A stretch of 64,000 nt of DNA from Gari tellinella (GCA_922989275.2 OV277863.1:17760001-17824000); one strand, 5' to 3'. Positions 23,851 through 35,622 are shown, counted from the first letter of the stretch. Numbers and translations are program-made. Notes: generated from the letters alone by a model not told the origin.

Positions 23851-23922
23851 GGATCGGATGGGTCTCGAACCTATGACCTTTTGATTGCTAGTCAACCACT
23901 ATACTAACTGCGCTGTGAAGGA
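23851..23922 (-). pseudogene. tRNA-like sequence (pseudogene or SINE head)
   Basis: On the minus strand there is an A box (TTAGTATAGTGG) and an intact B box (GGTTCGAGACC) at tRNA spacing. Between them a TTGA/TCAA stem closes a 7 nt loop CTAGCAA that would read anticodon AGC (Ala). The acceptor arms do not pair, and the T stem has a mismatch, so this is not a functional tRNA. Confidence 0.5.
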
Positions 23923-24547
23923 TTATACTAATTCGTATCAACATTTCCTTTATATAAATTTTCTAGTATAAACACGTACGAAAACAGTCTGTGTCGTCAA
24001 GACGCATATCCGCTCGCCCGCAAGACCGACTTCCGGTAGCCAAAGGCCTTAAGCTACCGTTTACTAATCCCATGTCCTTATGTTGTCGCATGTATAAATG
24101 ACAAAACTTGTGATTTTTTTAATTCTACGTCTGTTCTTCTAAAAATAAATTTGAATACATAATCGACATAGTCAACCGAAGACATACGAGTAAGGTCTAA
24201 ATAAGCGAGTTCGGGATATCGATGGTTGACTGTACATGTACATGTATAAGCTTTATCAAAGACAGAGCACAACCGTTCATGTCAACTTGGAGGAAAAAGA
24301 AGAGTTATATCCATGCCTAATCGATCTATAATTGTATTCGGTCTGAAAGATTAATTTGTTTTTGTAAACAATCATTGTCTCTAGAGACCCAGGCATTCTA
24401 TAAATAGTCAATGTGACGAGACATACCCATACATATAAGATAAAAAAACATTACAAATCGCGAGGGATTTGTCACCACAATAACTCTGCTCTATCACATG
24501 TAGCTACAGGCGAACCTCCATAACGCTTACTCACCGAAGTGATATTA

Positions 24548-24792
24548 CAGTGGAGAATACGCTATTCTGTTCCGTTTAAACACAAAAGAAACACAAACAC
24601 ATATTAATTAATTTAGAAAATGACAAATTGTTGACAATTTTAAATTCTTATTTTAATCAGAATGGCAAATAGTTTGGAGCCTGATCAGACGCCGGGTTAC
24701 CCGGCGTCTGATCTAGTTCCAAACTGTTTGCAGCGGAAATAAGTTTTAGCATAAACGCTTTTATTGAGAAAGAAAAACGTTTTCTCAAAGTG
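24548..24792. mobile_element. CAGTGGAGAA-type MITE
   Basis: A 245 bp copy flanked by TA. It is somewhat diverged at the tips (the right tip reads TCTCAAAGTG), but the core around CGCCGGGTTACCCGGCG is perfect. Confidence 0.85.
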
Positions 24793-25144
24793 TACCTCTT
24801 TTTCTAACGTTGATTCGATATAAGTGGTGAGCAAACGGCGTTATACGGATTTCATTCTGAAATATTGTTTTCACTGATGTCATTAATTAAGCAGCTGTAT
24901 CTCTTTTACAAAATTGTTGCTTGTTCATTCAACTGTCACATTGCTATGTTTTCTATAATTCTTTATCAAAATGCATATAAAAGCTATAAATAAGTAATTG
25001 CTTTTCATCTCCGGACACCATTTCGTTCGTATCTTTGTGTCACCCACGGTTTTGTCATTTGACAAACCCTCTTTTTTATCACCAGTTAAGGAATGTCCGT
25101 CCTACGCTCAAATAAGCAATTGTAGTTTTATAACAGTGACGTAC

Positions 25145-25252
25145 GGTAACCATAACGATGTTCCATGCTAGCGATGTGCTGTCTGTCTCGTTGTAACCCT
25201 TGTAGTTATTGGCGATTCCATTGGCTAGTTGAGGCTTTATAAGGCCATCGAT
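25145..25252 (-). CDS. Tetraspanin exon: first helices of large extracellular loop
   Basis: A 108 bp phase-0 exon (36 codons) between acceptor CTTCATACAG and donor ACC/GTACGT. It encodes IDGLIKPQLANGIANNYKGY then a stretch ending WNIVMVT, and joins FSCCG of the next exon. The resulting spacing (W, seven residues, then F-x-CCG) is the family pattern of helix B running into the CCG motif. A nearer donor, ATG/GTTACC, is weaker and would remove two residues from that spacing, so I chose the later one. Confidence 0.82.
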
Positions 25253-25420
25253 CTGTATGAAGCGTGAATAAAGAGGGAAACAGTAAAACCCGTGTATAGC
25301 CAATAACAATAATAATAAAAAGTACAACAGGGCATATCAAACACAGAACGCACATTTACCAATCTACAATCTTACATAGAACAAATAGTTCACCTGACAG
25401 GATAATAGAAAGTGACCGCT

Positions 25421-25592
25421 ACAGAAGAGAATACGTTATTATTTCCTGTTTAAACGCAGACGAAACCCAAACGCAATTCAATAATATGTTTATGAGTGTC
25501 AAATAGTTTGGAGTTTGATCAGGCTCCAAACTGTTTGCATTTAAACTAATAATCTTAGCATAATTACTTTTATTGGGAAAGATTAACAATTA
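25421..25592. mobile_element. Decayed CAGTGGAGAA-type MITE with deleted core centre
   Basis: The tip CAGAAGAGAATACGTTATT, half-core AATAGTTTGGAGTTTGATCAG and right arm TTTTATTGGGAAAG remain. The GACGCCGGGT..CGGCGTC centre is missing, as expected from slippage at a hairpin. Confidence 0.65.
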
Positions 25593-25618
25593 ACACGAGG
25601 ATTTCCGATCTAGTATGT

Positions 25619-25771
25619 GCACTGTTTGAACCGGGGGTCAAAGAGGCAATCTACATCAGAGCACACAGGCCGGCGCTCAACAAGGACAAGGGCCGCTACA
25701 ACTTGCCACACATTTGGGACAATGCATTAACATCGCCCACTAAAGCCATGAGCGATGTCAAGTCCCAGTGA
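25619..25771 (+). pseudogene. Penelope-like element fragment, GIY-YIG endonuclease C-terminus
   Basis: The frame from about 25619 to TGA at 25769-25771 encodes EAIYIRAHRPALN followed by KGRYNLPHIWD. This matches the conserved end of the GIY-YIG nuclease domain at the C-terminus of Penelope-like retroelement proteins. The reverse transcriptase part is absent upstream, where MITE relics begin, so the copy is 5' truncated. A hairpin similar to the Penelope hammerhead region follows the stop at 25783-25820. Confidence 0.7.
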
Positions 25772-25782
25772 AACATCATTTG

Positions 25783-25820
25783 GTTGAAAAAGCCTGTAGT
25801 ATACAGGCGAAAGCTCCCAA
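25783..25820 (+). ncRNA. Degenerate hammerhead-like hairpin after Penelope stop
   Basis: GGTTGAAAAAGCCTGTA/TACAGGCGAAAGC forms an 8 bp stem followed by GAAA. The first core strand reads TTGAAAA where a hammerhead needs CTGANGA, so it is probably inactive. It is similar in layout to the string at 62898-62950. Hammerhead motifs in the terminal repeats of Penelope-like elements are established. Confidence 0.35.
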
Positions 25821-26999
25821 AGGTAAAGCTTTCAATATGTTTTGTGTGTGAAATCAAAAGTTGAGAGATATATCATAGTCTTCTCCAATGTAACTTAATT
25901 GGCTGAAAAAGCATATGGTTCCTTCGGTACTGTTTAGAAAATATTGAAGCGTTGTATTTTAAAACCTCTTAAAACATAGTCGTTCAGGACTAAGCAAAAT
26001 GTGCAGTGTAAGTACTTATGCAGGTCTTAAGCCCTTATTGACACTTCAAATGGAACATATCAGTTTCCAACTTCGTCTAGTCCGGTTTTTGACAGTTTAT
26101 GGTCGTTTTTTGTCAATTTATTACAATATACAAAAACCGTGACCAGAGCAATCCTTTAGGCACCCTCTGAAATGGGTATTTACATTTTGCATAGGACAAG
26201 TGTACTCCTTAAAGGTACATAATTCACATGTAAGCCTGATTTGGTTCAAAGGGTTAATGAAGAGGTATGCAGTGAACCATCTGATAACCGATCATTTAAC
26301 TCTGGGCATGCTAGCGGCGGAATCGTGATTATCGGTGCAAACATTTTGACACATATTCAGTTTTAAAAGGAAATTTTGACAACTCTATAATTAGAACAGT
26401 AGCATACGACAATTGTTGCAGACTTACAACTTACACATACTGCAAAGAATTATTGACTGGGCGAATTGTTCCGTTTAGAGCGCTGTCCAGATTTTATTCG
26501 AAACCAGTTTACATTGTGCTTATGGCGATAAACATGCATAGCATGTTTGAGCTGAAAATAAAAACTGAAAACTGGAGGGTCAATTAAGACAGGTGGTAGG
26601 TTAATACGAGAAAACAGCGATGTAGAAAACCTACTTAGGAATATTCTATTTTACACTGACCTATAGTAAGTAACAATCTTGAGGTACTTATGACTTTTTC
26701 CGTTCAATTGTTAAAAAGCATAGCAAACTGCTGAAAAACTGCTTTCGGAATCCAAATACGGTTCGGTTATGAGAGGCATCTTGAATTGTATTTAGACTGT
26801 ATGAAAGAGGGGTGGATGTCCAGTTTCCAGCTGTTTTTGTTTAATCTGATCTGTTTAATTAGATAAGAGGTTAATATAATGATATCATCTGTATCAAATC
26901 TGTCGTATATCAAGAGATTGTTTGAGAAATGAGTGTGACTGGCATGCAAGATTAGGTAAGACATACTAGTGTCCTTCCCGTAAACACCTGTTGTTCACA

Positions 27000-27330
27000 G
27001 TTTTGAGCCTACTCTGACACCGGGTGACTCGGCGTCTGGTCCGGCTAAAGACGGGTTGACACTCGGATTACAATGACTCGTCAGCATTTCTACCTACTAC
27101 ATTTATTACATGCAAGCCTTTAATTTTAAAATGTGTCGTGAGGTTGTTACCACTGTCACCGCCATATTGTCGCCTGCTTTAATTTTGTTGTTACACTATC
27201 GTTTTAAAGTACGAGTGTTAAACAGTTTGAATCCTGATTAGACGACCCAAACTGTGTGCAAATGCGCTTTATTTTGAGAGTAAAATGGTTAGATGATAGG
27301 AACATAATGTTCTCTCCACTGTTTTGTAAC
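27000..27330. mobile_element. Decayed palindromic-core MITE relics
   Basis: Half-cores CACAGTTTTGAGCC..GACACCGGGTGACTCGGCGTC near 26996-27050 and AAACAGTTTGAATCCTGATTAGACGACCCAAACTG near 27222, plus a right arm GCGCTTTATTTTGAGAG. They are too eroded to bound precisely. Confidence 0.45.
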
Positions 27331-27534
27331 TTTCATAGTTACTGACAGTTTCTTGTTCTGTATAAGGGTAACGCAAATGGTTTAATCTAACCAAACTGTC
27401 AATATTCTAAAAACCTTTATATGGAAAAGACGACACTGTCAATGAGTTGTCTTAGGATTACAAGATAGTTCAATTAATGAATATCCTTGTGAAAGATAAG
27501 ACAGATATTTTACCATGTGGCTGAGAAGACGTAA

Positions 27535-27740
27535 TTCTTTCCTAATTATCACGTTTATTCTAAAACGATTGGTACCAATTGCAAACAGTTTGGAGCCAGA
27601 CCAGAATCTGATCAGGCTTAACACTGTTTGCCGTTCAGATACATGTAGAAACATTTATTTAAGTTTTTTTTAAAAAACAGTAAATTTCTCAATATGTATG
27701 GCTTTGCGTTTCAATTGCAATTAAACGGGACAGAAACCTT
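27535..27740. mobile_element. Decayed CAGTGGAGAA-type MITE
   Basis: The left arm TTCTTTCCTAATTATCACG, core GCAAACAGTTTGGAGCCAGACCAG/CTGATCAGGCTTAACACTGTTTGCC and right arm TTGCAATTAAACGGGACAG are present. Both tips are lost and the core centre is deleted. Confidence 0.6.
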
Positions 27741-28110
27741 TAATTATATCATAACAGACGGTATAAACATAATAAGTAATGTGGAAAACTTTAGACTATG
27801 TGTTTTTACATTAAAATATGTCTTATAATTGTAACAGGCATGTTTACTAAATAATGAATTACACGAATGCGACAAGTAATATTTTAGTTTCGAGTAAAGG
27901 TCCATTGAACGATTTTGTCGGCTCTTTACTCCCTCTGTTTACGGTAGCGTAAGTAGCATGTCCAAATATGATGCGTTGCTCGTTTGCTTCCATGGGTGGA
28001 ACAATATTAATTTCCCTTGTAACAAATCGAAACTTAACGCTATACAATAATGTGTAATGTACAATGTAGATAATGACAGTTTTGTCGATTCTGACGATTT
28101 TTTGTGTGTT

Positions 28111-28312
28111 GCAAACCGTTTAGAGCCTGCCAAGACACCGGGTAATGCGGCGTCCGAGTGGGCATTTACTTTTATATTAGCGACAAACAGCTGGATCCTG
28201 ATCAGATTCCGGGTCACTCGGCGCCTGATCTGACTTTAAACTGTTTTCAATGGCAGTAAAACATGGAATAAACGCGTATATTCGGAAAATTTATAACGTC
28301 TTCTCCGCTGTA
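28111..28312. mobile_element. Two decayed palindromic cores and one right arm
   Basis: GCAAACCGTTTAGAGCC at 28111 and AAACAGCTGGATCCTGATCAG at about 28184, the second with its partner CTGATCTGACTTTAAACTG and a right arm ending TCTTCTCCGCTG. Confidence 0.55.
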
Positions 28313-28896
28313 AATAACTCAAGTGAAGAATCGTGACGAATCGCATGTAATTACAAATGAAATATTTGTAACCTGTAGCACGGTGTTAAGTTGCAGTCTG
28401 CAAAAGATGTCGTCAACATCTAATATTAGTAAAATATCCATTCACTGCCTTGATGTAATTGTCGCCTGCCTTTATTTTTACCTAGATGTTGACTAAAGGA
28501 ATAAACGACTGAGTGTCAAACAGTTTCGATTCAAACTTGTTTGCAAATAACCATTGTACTCGGTGTTATGCAATTAAAGGATTAAGGGTGACAAGCAGTT
28601 GGGATACGGATAATATGCCTGGATTTCGACATCTATTTTGGACCCCATACCTTTGCACCTGTTATATAATAATCTTTATTCAAGTCTCATCATGGATACA
28701 ACATAATACAGTTACATAATAATTACAAACAAAAGAATGTTCCATGTCATTCATTTATGAATTATAAGAGACTATCATAGTGTTGTCAAAATGAACACAT
28801 TCTAGGTACTATAAAAATATCCACATTATTTACAATAAAAATGGATATAGTCATCATTATAATATACAAAGTGCATCACAAATCAAATATCACAGT

Positions 28897-31800
28897 TTAT
28901 ACATTGTTATATAGCAGACCTCTACGTCTGTTTAAAATAAGATGGCAGGATTTGGCAATAGTGCGTATTAAATTTTCATTAGAAAATATAAAAACAAACT
29001 TATCTATATCATTTTTAGTGTTAAAAAGAGTGTCAACTTCATAAGCCTTGGTAAAAATATCATTTCTTATATCATTATAAGTACAACATTTCATTATAAC
29101 ATGAAATTCATTTTCCACACAGTTTTCACAAAATGGACAAATCCTGTGTTCTTCGGCCAACCTTTCGAATCTTCCCGTCTCTATGCGCAATGGAGCGACA
29201 CCTGAGCGAAATTTACTTAAAGCTGACCTGTGATTTGTTGGTATTATCATTTTAACATAGTTTTCAGTTCCAAAATTTTGCTTAAAAAGTTTATAAGTTC
29301 TTAATTTGTTACCTCCATTGCCAGTTCTAGATTGTTCTGTGTTCACGGTGTCACTCCATTGGCCTTTAAAACGTTCTAGTGCCGCTCTTTGTATATCATT
29401 TACAAATACATGTTTACAAATACTATTTTCAATGAGTGTATACTTGTTTAAATTATAACTTTTTAAAATTCCAAATACTCTATGAAACCAATTTTTACAT
29501 GTATGGGTAGCTTTACCAGCACAATATTTAAAAACACGCTTATTCGTTCTATTATCTTCCATATTGACACATCTTGCCCAAAAAGCACAAACAGAATTAA
29601 GCTGTCTTACTATAGCAGGATCCCATCCCATATCTCCAATGATTGCTGCATTTGGTGTATATCTACCAGTACCAAGATAAAACCTCATTGCACGGTTAAG
29701 GACCGCGTCAATACAAGAAAACGTTTTCGTACCCCAAATAGCAGCCCCATAACTAATAACTGGCCATACCATGGAATCAAATAGTTTGGTAAAAACGTTA
29801 TATGGTAGACCCCCAGCATTCTTATATTTGACTATTAATAGCCCCAACGCTCTACCAGCATCCTGAGAAACAAATTTAGCCATTATATTATAGTCCATGT
29901 GTTCACTAAGGTGTAAACCAAGATATACATATTTATCACATATACTAACAATATCATTTCCGCAGCTGAATATAGAAGCAGTTCGGTTAACTGAATGTGG
30001 TCTAAAATGTACTACATTACTTTTCTTACAATTTATATTCATCTTATTGGCCTTACTCCAATCAGATAACGCATCCAATAGACGTTGTAAATCATGTTCA
30101 TTTTCGGTTAATAATACTACATCATCAGCGTACATTAAAATACAAAGTTTCTCTCCGTTTCCAACATCAATCCCAATTCCCAGACCCTTTGTCAACGTGG
30201 CAAGATCGTCAATAAAACAATTAAAAATGTTCGGAGAAACACAACAACCCTGTCTTAATCCGACTGCAACATCGAACCAATCAGTGCACATGTTATTTAC
30301 CCTAACACAGGATTTTACAGAAGCATATAAAGATTTGACTGCATTCAACATTTTCCCTTTCAACCCCATGGCATAAAGTTTGTTCCATAGTATATCACGA
30401 TCAATCGAGTCATAAGCTTTCTTAAAGTCGATAAAGGCCGCATAGGTAGACTGCTTCTTTTTTATTCTGGTTTCAACAATTGATGTTAAAGTAGATAGAT
30501 GGTCGATAGTACTCCTCTTAGATCTAAAACCGTTCTGCTCATCGTTTAATATGCTTTCTGACTCGATCCATCGTGATATTCTATGATTCAAAACAGTGCA
30601 GTATAATTTGTACATGACAGGAGCTAAAGTGATACCTCGGTAACAAAGTGGGTCCCGGGGGTCTGTGGTTCCAGACTTGGGTATGGGGTTAATTACTCCC
30701 CTACCCCAGTCTGTCGGTAACTTTCCAGTACTAAAACAAACATTAAAAAGTATATGTAAGAAAGATATTGCTGTATCATTTTTAAAGATTTCAGCATACA
30801 TTTGATCGAAACCACAGGCTTTACCCTTGTTTGCACTGTTTACCGCACGTATCACTTCATCTATAGCTATAGCATTATTAAAATCTCTATCCTCCTCTTG
30901 GATATGCTGAGCGGCATTATAAATATTATTTAAGGTATGATCCTGTTGATTCTGCTGTATAGTGTCTTGAGGATTATATAAATTATAGAAACATGATCTC
31001 CACTTCTCAAGCACAACACTTTTATCTCTGTCTATAGACCCATCATCTAAAACAACTTCTAGAGGTATATTATATTTTTTTGAATGTGAAATACCAACTT
31101 TACCTATCGTTTTCCAAAATTCTGTATTATTATTAGCTGCGTTGTCACTCAATTCGAACTGTAGTATATACCAATGTTTACGTTTTGATCTTTGCACTGC
31201 CCGACCAAAGGATTTTCTTTTAGCAACATAAACAGTCTTAAGCTTGCGTTTTTCCGATAACAGCCTACACGATAACCATGCCTTCTCAGCCACACATGCG
31301 CTGTTCCAAAGATCTGTTAACTGATCATTCCACCAAGGTTTCCCGACCCTTCGTTTCTTATTGTTTAAAACACTAAAATTGATAGTTTTGCAAGGGAGTT
31401 TACTCTTCATTTCGTTCTTAATTATCGAACATAACGACTGATAAGAGTCATCAATATCTTGCTGACTGCGCATACTCTCTTCAAGTTTAAAAACACACTC
31501 ATGAACATTTCTGATAAAATTGTCATCTGCCATGAAATTTTCTGGTAGATTATCTACTTTAAATTTGTCCGAAGAGATATTTGGCATATTATCTTCGGAC
31601 GAATCTATTGTAGCGTTGTAAAAAGTAAATTTCCAAGTAAGAACAGAATGGTCGGGAATACTTGAAGTACATTGGATACCAGCCATATTTATAAGATCAG
31701 AAACACGTATAACATTAAAATCAGTAAACATATTAAGACAGTCATGGCTAACTAAGCAATAGTCTACCACAGAGCTTCCCTGAGGTCTAATACATGTAAA

Positions 31801-32435
31801 ATCATTTTTAACAAAATTCCTTCCGTTTAAAATACAAAAATTACTATCTATTAAGAACTGTATAAACACACCACAGTAATCATTACATGTAAAATCAACC
31901 ACATTTCGCAAAGGAATGCTGTCAATACCATCTATAAAATCACTCTCATTACCACATCTACTATTGAAGTCTCCAAATATAGATATAAGACCTTTTTCCT
32001 GGTAATCATATATACTTGATATAAGATAGTGTCATAAAATTTACATGGGTCAGTTGGTCTAGTTGTATTTTTAGGTGGCAAATAACAAACGCATGTATAA
32101 AATGAAGTTTTGTTAACAAGATCTGTTAAACAAAGCCAAAGAATGCCTTCTGTTGAATTATCCTCAATCTTAATGTCAAATGAATTAAAAAGCTCTTGTT
32201 TAACTAAAAATCCAACACCACCTGACCCCGACCAAGCATTTCTATGTAACTCTGTTCGGTTATGACCAAACCACACATAACCTTCCAATGCTAAGCTTTC
32301 GTTATGTTTTAGATGTGTTTCAGCAACCCCTACTATGTCTAAGTTTAAATAGTTTAAAGCTTCTGATCTAAGACTAGAATTGTCTGAAGACTGGTTGACA
32401 CTCCATCCATTAACATTCCAGAACCCCGCTGTAAC
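28897..32435 (-). pseudogene. LINE ORF2: endonuclease, reverse transcriptase, zinc finger
   Basis: The endonuclease starts just after the ORF1 stop with GFWNVNGW, then DIVGVAETHL (catalytic Glu), GGVGFLVK, GDFNSRCGNE and IPDHSVL (catalytic His). A frameshift near 32015 separates the first part (32435-32015) from the long frame down to the stop at 28897. The reverse transcriptase includes GKACGFDQ, AFIDFKKAYDSIDR, LRQGCCVSPNIF and the active site YADDVVLL. The C-terminus has a CPFC..EFHVIMKC zinc finger as in many LINEs. There is no RNase H. Apart from the frameshift the frame is open for over 1000 codons, so the copy is not very old. There is no in-frame Met before the endonuclease. Confidence 0.9.
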
Positions 32436-33855
32436 CTATTGCCCTCTGCGATTCCACTGATTCTGCCCTCGCCTATGTTCACTGCGCCCGTGCACATTGT
32501 CATTTCGCGAAATTTGGCGAGTTGTTTCCCTTTGATCGTTATTGCGACTGATGCCCTCACTTCGCGTTTCATGTCTGACCCCGTTCTGCCTTTGGCTGTT
32601 GTAAGCCAGGTCCGTGTTGTAAGTTCTGTAGCCCTGGGGCGAATAGTCATGATCTGCCCGTCCCCCGCGCGCACCATCCCTTCTTCCGTATCTATCACCC
32701 GCATCCTCTGCCGTCACGATTCTGGACCCTCTGACCTGCAGGTTCTGTCCCCGCCTCACACCGTTCAGTAGAGTACGCATGTTGCTAGCTAGATTGCGTT
32801 CCTCCTTTGAGAGGTCATGGTTGATATACACTCTGCTGTATTGCCTGCTATCTCTCAGCGTCTTTTTTGCTGACATAATTCTTTTCTTCTCTTCGCTGGT
32901 TCTGAACAATCACCACGCCCGGTCTAGAGTCATTTCTGGAGTCTTTTCTTTCAGCAGCCAATATTTGAATATCACTTATTTTCAGCCCGTCCCTTATAAC
33001 ATTGTCCACCTTTTGTAAAATATTCTCATTTATTGCCTCTGGTAGGTTTCGTATTACTACCCTTAATGTTCTCTCTTCGTCTCCTGTGGTGCCATTTACA
33101 CGCCGCTCACTATCTAACCGATTGTTTATTTCATTCAACTCACTGTTGAAGTCATCTCTGAGACCCTGTATTTTGTCATCCAACTCCTTTCTCAGCCTGG
33201 CTGCCTCTGTGTTGACCCTTTTGTCAATGATTTTTGTAACCTTGTCTGTGACTCTTTCTGTGATTTTCTTTTCTGACTGTTCTATTCTGCTCTCTATCAT
33301 ATCTATTTTCTTGTTTAAGGCACTGTGCATAGACAGCATGTCATCAGACAGTTTCCTCAGCATTACTTTGATATCAGAGTCTCCATCACAGCCACTACAT
33401 CGCGTTGCTGCCTCCTGGTGATCTTCGGTTATTTGGTCACACCCAGTCCTACCCGAAGTCTCATTTAAAATTCTGTTCTTAGCTGCTCTAACTTGTCTTC
33501 TATCTTTTCCATCAACGCCAGTAGAGTTCTGAGATCTATTGGAGCTACTGGAAACACTTTCACCACTTTCTGCTGTTTCTTGGCTTCCCTGTGTATCCTG
33601 ATCCAGATCTTTATCTTGCAGGATTGACCTTCTCGCCTTCATTGTTTGGCGGTCATCATTCTGGCTGTTACCCTTATGCTTTTTCGACTCCGTGTCAGCT
33701 TCTGATGCTGAAAGGCTCCTCTTCCTTCCAGTCGGTAGCGGGGTCCTTATAGTTGCTGTAGGTTGTTGGGAAGACATGACAGAATTTACATAGTCTTCCG
33801 CTTCCGCATCGCGTTCTATACAGTCTACTTGATTCTGATGTTTCATGATTTCCAA
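32436..33855 (-). pseudogene. LINE ORF1: coiled coil, RRM-like and basic C-terminus
   Basis: ATG at 33853-33855 opens a frame with a charged, Ser-rich N-terminus, then a long heptad-like coiled coil (about residues 165-260: MHSALNKKIDMIESRIEQ and following), then RVVIRNLPEAINENILQ typical of the RRM-like RNA-binding core of ORF1 proteins. A frameshift near 32890 moves to a second frame (KKRIMSAKKTLRDSRQYSRVY and on), the C-terminal nucleic-acid-binding domain, followed by an Arg/Gly/Asn-rich tail ending in TAG at 32436-32438. The protein would act as a nucleic-acid chaperone in the retrotransposon particle. Confidence 0.82.
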
Positions 33856-34247
33856 CAGCTGTACTATACGCGTACACCTTTCTCCACAGTGACTAGAGTG
33901 TATCGCTATTACAAGTTATTGTCCCAGGAATAACTCGTGACTACTCAAGCGTGACGATTTTTTGACCAGCAGCTCACCTGTGTGGATAATTTTCCAATAA
34001 CTTTCCCCACCCACAGGTTATAGCACAGCGATAAGTTCAATGTCACAAAATCAGGTTACAAACTGTTTCTCCTGACTTTATCCTCTGAAGATACGTCTTA
34101 CACCATGAACGTTGCCTGCCTGCAAGCTAATCACTTCAAACTGCTATTTGCACCAATACACGAAGCTTTTGTTTTCAGACACATAAACAACATGTAAACA
34201 TTTATAACCGGAAGTCAGAGCAAATGTCCCACAGTGTGCAGAATGTG

Positions 34248-34375
34248 TCTGATCAGGTTCAAAACAGTTTGCAACTCGGATTAAAAAACATCGTCAAACA
34301 ACTGTATTTTTCTAAATGCCAGTGCATTGTGTCTTCGTTTAGTTTTGTTTAAACGACACAGTGGACATAAGCCGC
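34248..34375. mobile_element. Half of a CAGTGGAGAA-type MITE
   Basis: Begins inside the core (TCTGATCAGGTTCAAAACAGTTTGCAACTCGG) and runs through a GTTTAAACGACAC arm to ACACAGTGGAC. The left half is absent; the LINE 5' region lies on that side, but I cannot show that the LINE caused the loss. Confidence 0.45.
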
Positions 34376-35049
34376 TATAAACACACAGAGGAAACCGGAT
34401 TAAAGCCCTGGAAACAAAAACGGGTCGTCCTACGGAAAATTACGACGTGATTTAGGAAATAGCCGATCGTGAATGAAGGATAAAAGACAAAGTCCGATTT
34501 CAGCAACAAGACATTTGCCTATATTTAACTCAATTTGGAAGCAAAAAGACTTAATTAAAATTCAAAGTAAAAACGATTTTTGAATTGTTTAGAAAACAGT
34601 CTTTCTCCTCATAACTGCTAAAATATTTGCAGATGTTTAAAAGGATGCTTTATTCGCGTTCACATCAGCAAAGTACACGCTTTCACCCTTTTATACTATA
34701 TGTTTATTGTGTCCGACACATACCTTTTTCAAATCAAAATGGAAGCAAAAAGTCATTAAAACAGAACATTAAAATTTACACCATGTGAAACAAAGGAATA
34801 TAAAGTTTATAGCTATAACTGCTAAAATATTGTCAGATATATTCACCACCTTAAAATATGAGTTTTAGAATTATTCCCCTATATATTCTATATAGGGCAG
34901 TCAGCCGGGAAATTGATCGATATAAATTTTATCGGCTTTTTGCAAGGGGGACAACCCACTTGATTAAGCCAGTCAAAATGGACTGAAAGTTGGGTATGAT
35001 TGTAGCAATTGACAACTTCGTCACATGTCTCACATTATTTTTATCTGAG

Positions 35050-35150
35050 TGCTAAACAGTTTAGAGCCTGATCAGACGCTGGGTTACCCGGCGTATGATT
35101 TGGCTTTAAACTGTTTGCAATGGATATAATAGTTTTAGAGTAAACGCGTT
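35050..35150. mobile_element. CAGTGGAGAA-type MITE, right half joined to another family
   Basis: Core AAACAGTTTAGAGCCTGATCAGACGCTGGGTTACCCGGCG and right arm TAGTTTTAGAGTAAACGCGTT, which stops abruptly at about 35150 where sequence of the CAGTGYTCCCTC-type family begins. Confidence 0.65.
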
Positions 35151-35154
35151 AATT

Positions 35155-35451
35155 TGAATTTGTGTGCGTTGTTCGGAGTGAATCGTTATAGGGAGGGAAA
35201 TTGGCCTACATTTGCTAATAGTTTGAATCAAGATCAGACGCCGCGTAACGCGGCGTCTGATCTGCATTCAAGCTGTTTGTCACTCGTCATTAAATTATTT
35301 TGTGTCGAAATATTTATTATGCCACCTTGAGAAAAACAGCAGACGACAAATGAAAGCGTTAGACATAATTGTCCTGTTTAGGGAAATGCGGTAAGGGTCG
35401 TTGTAAGGAGGGAGTCGTTGTTTGGAGGGCTGTTATAGAGAGGGAGCACTG
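35155..35451. mobile_element. CAGTGYTCCCTC-type MITE abutting a tetraspanin splice donor
   Basis: This copy lacks its left tip but keeps TGTGTGCGTTGTTCGGAG, the perfect core around GCCGCGTAACGCGGC, CAGACGAC and the right tip AGAGAGGGAGCACTG. The TA target (35452-35453) forms intron bases +6 and +7 of the TM3 exon donor. Confidence 0.85.
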
Positions 35452-35458
35452 TACTTAC

Positions 35459-35533
35459 CAAACTGCGCTTCTTGGTGATAACTATGATGAGTACAGTTTG
35501 TAGGAGGATCAAAAGGCCAAGCAAGATGGAAAA
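35459..35533 (-). CDS. Tetraspanin exon: TM3
   Basis: A 75 bp phase-0 exon (25 codons) between acceptor CTTCATTACAG and donor TTG/GTAAGT. It encodes FSILLGLLILLQTVLIIVI followed by TKKRSL: a transmembrane helix and basic flank. A 75 bp TM3 exon is typical of tetraspanins. Mobile DNA crowds it closely: the tip of a CAGTGYTCCCTC-type MITE starts at intron position +8 of its donor, and another MITE lies 90 bp upstream of its acceptor (35623-35868). Confidence 0.85.
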
Positions 35534-35622
35534 CTGTAATGAAGAAAAGCATGAGTGTGGTGTAAAACAATACAGAGACGTTTTCTTATAACGAAATTGG
35601 ATACATAACGACATATTAGATA

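Larger units (their letters stand above)
28660..33900 (-). mobile_element. APE-type non-LTR retrotransposon (LINE), sense within tetraspanin intron
   Basis: About 5.2 kb in gene orientation. The 3' end is marked on the minus strand by TTGAATAAAGATTATTATATAA (ending at about 28660), a polyadenylation signal followed by an ATT-rich tail. ORF1 and ORF2 follow the usual order. The 5' UTR extends past the ORF1 start at 33855, but its end is not defined; it may reach about 34240, where a MITE relic begins. No flanking duplication was identified. The clade is unresolved: the endonuclease, reverse transcriptase and C-terminal zinc finger without RNase H fit Jockey/CR1-like groups, while ORF1 resembles L1 ORF1p in layout. 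Confidence 0.88.

Noticed and set aside
32439..33421. Plus-strand frames across LINE ORF1 (for example 32439-32771 and 33002-33421)
   Set aside because: They are antisense shadows of ORF1, which has the domain evidence.
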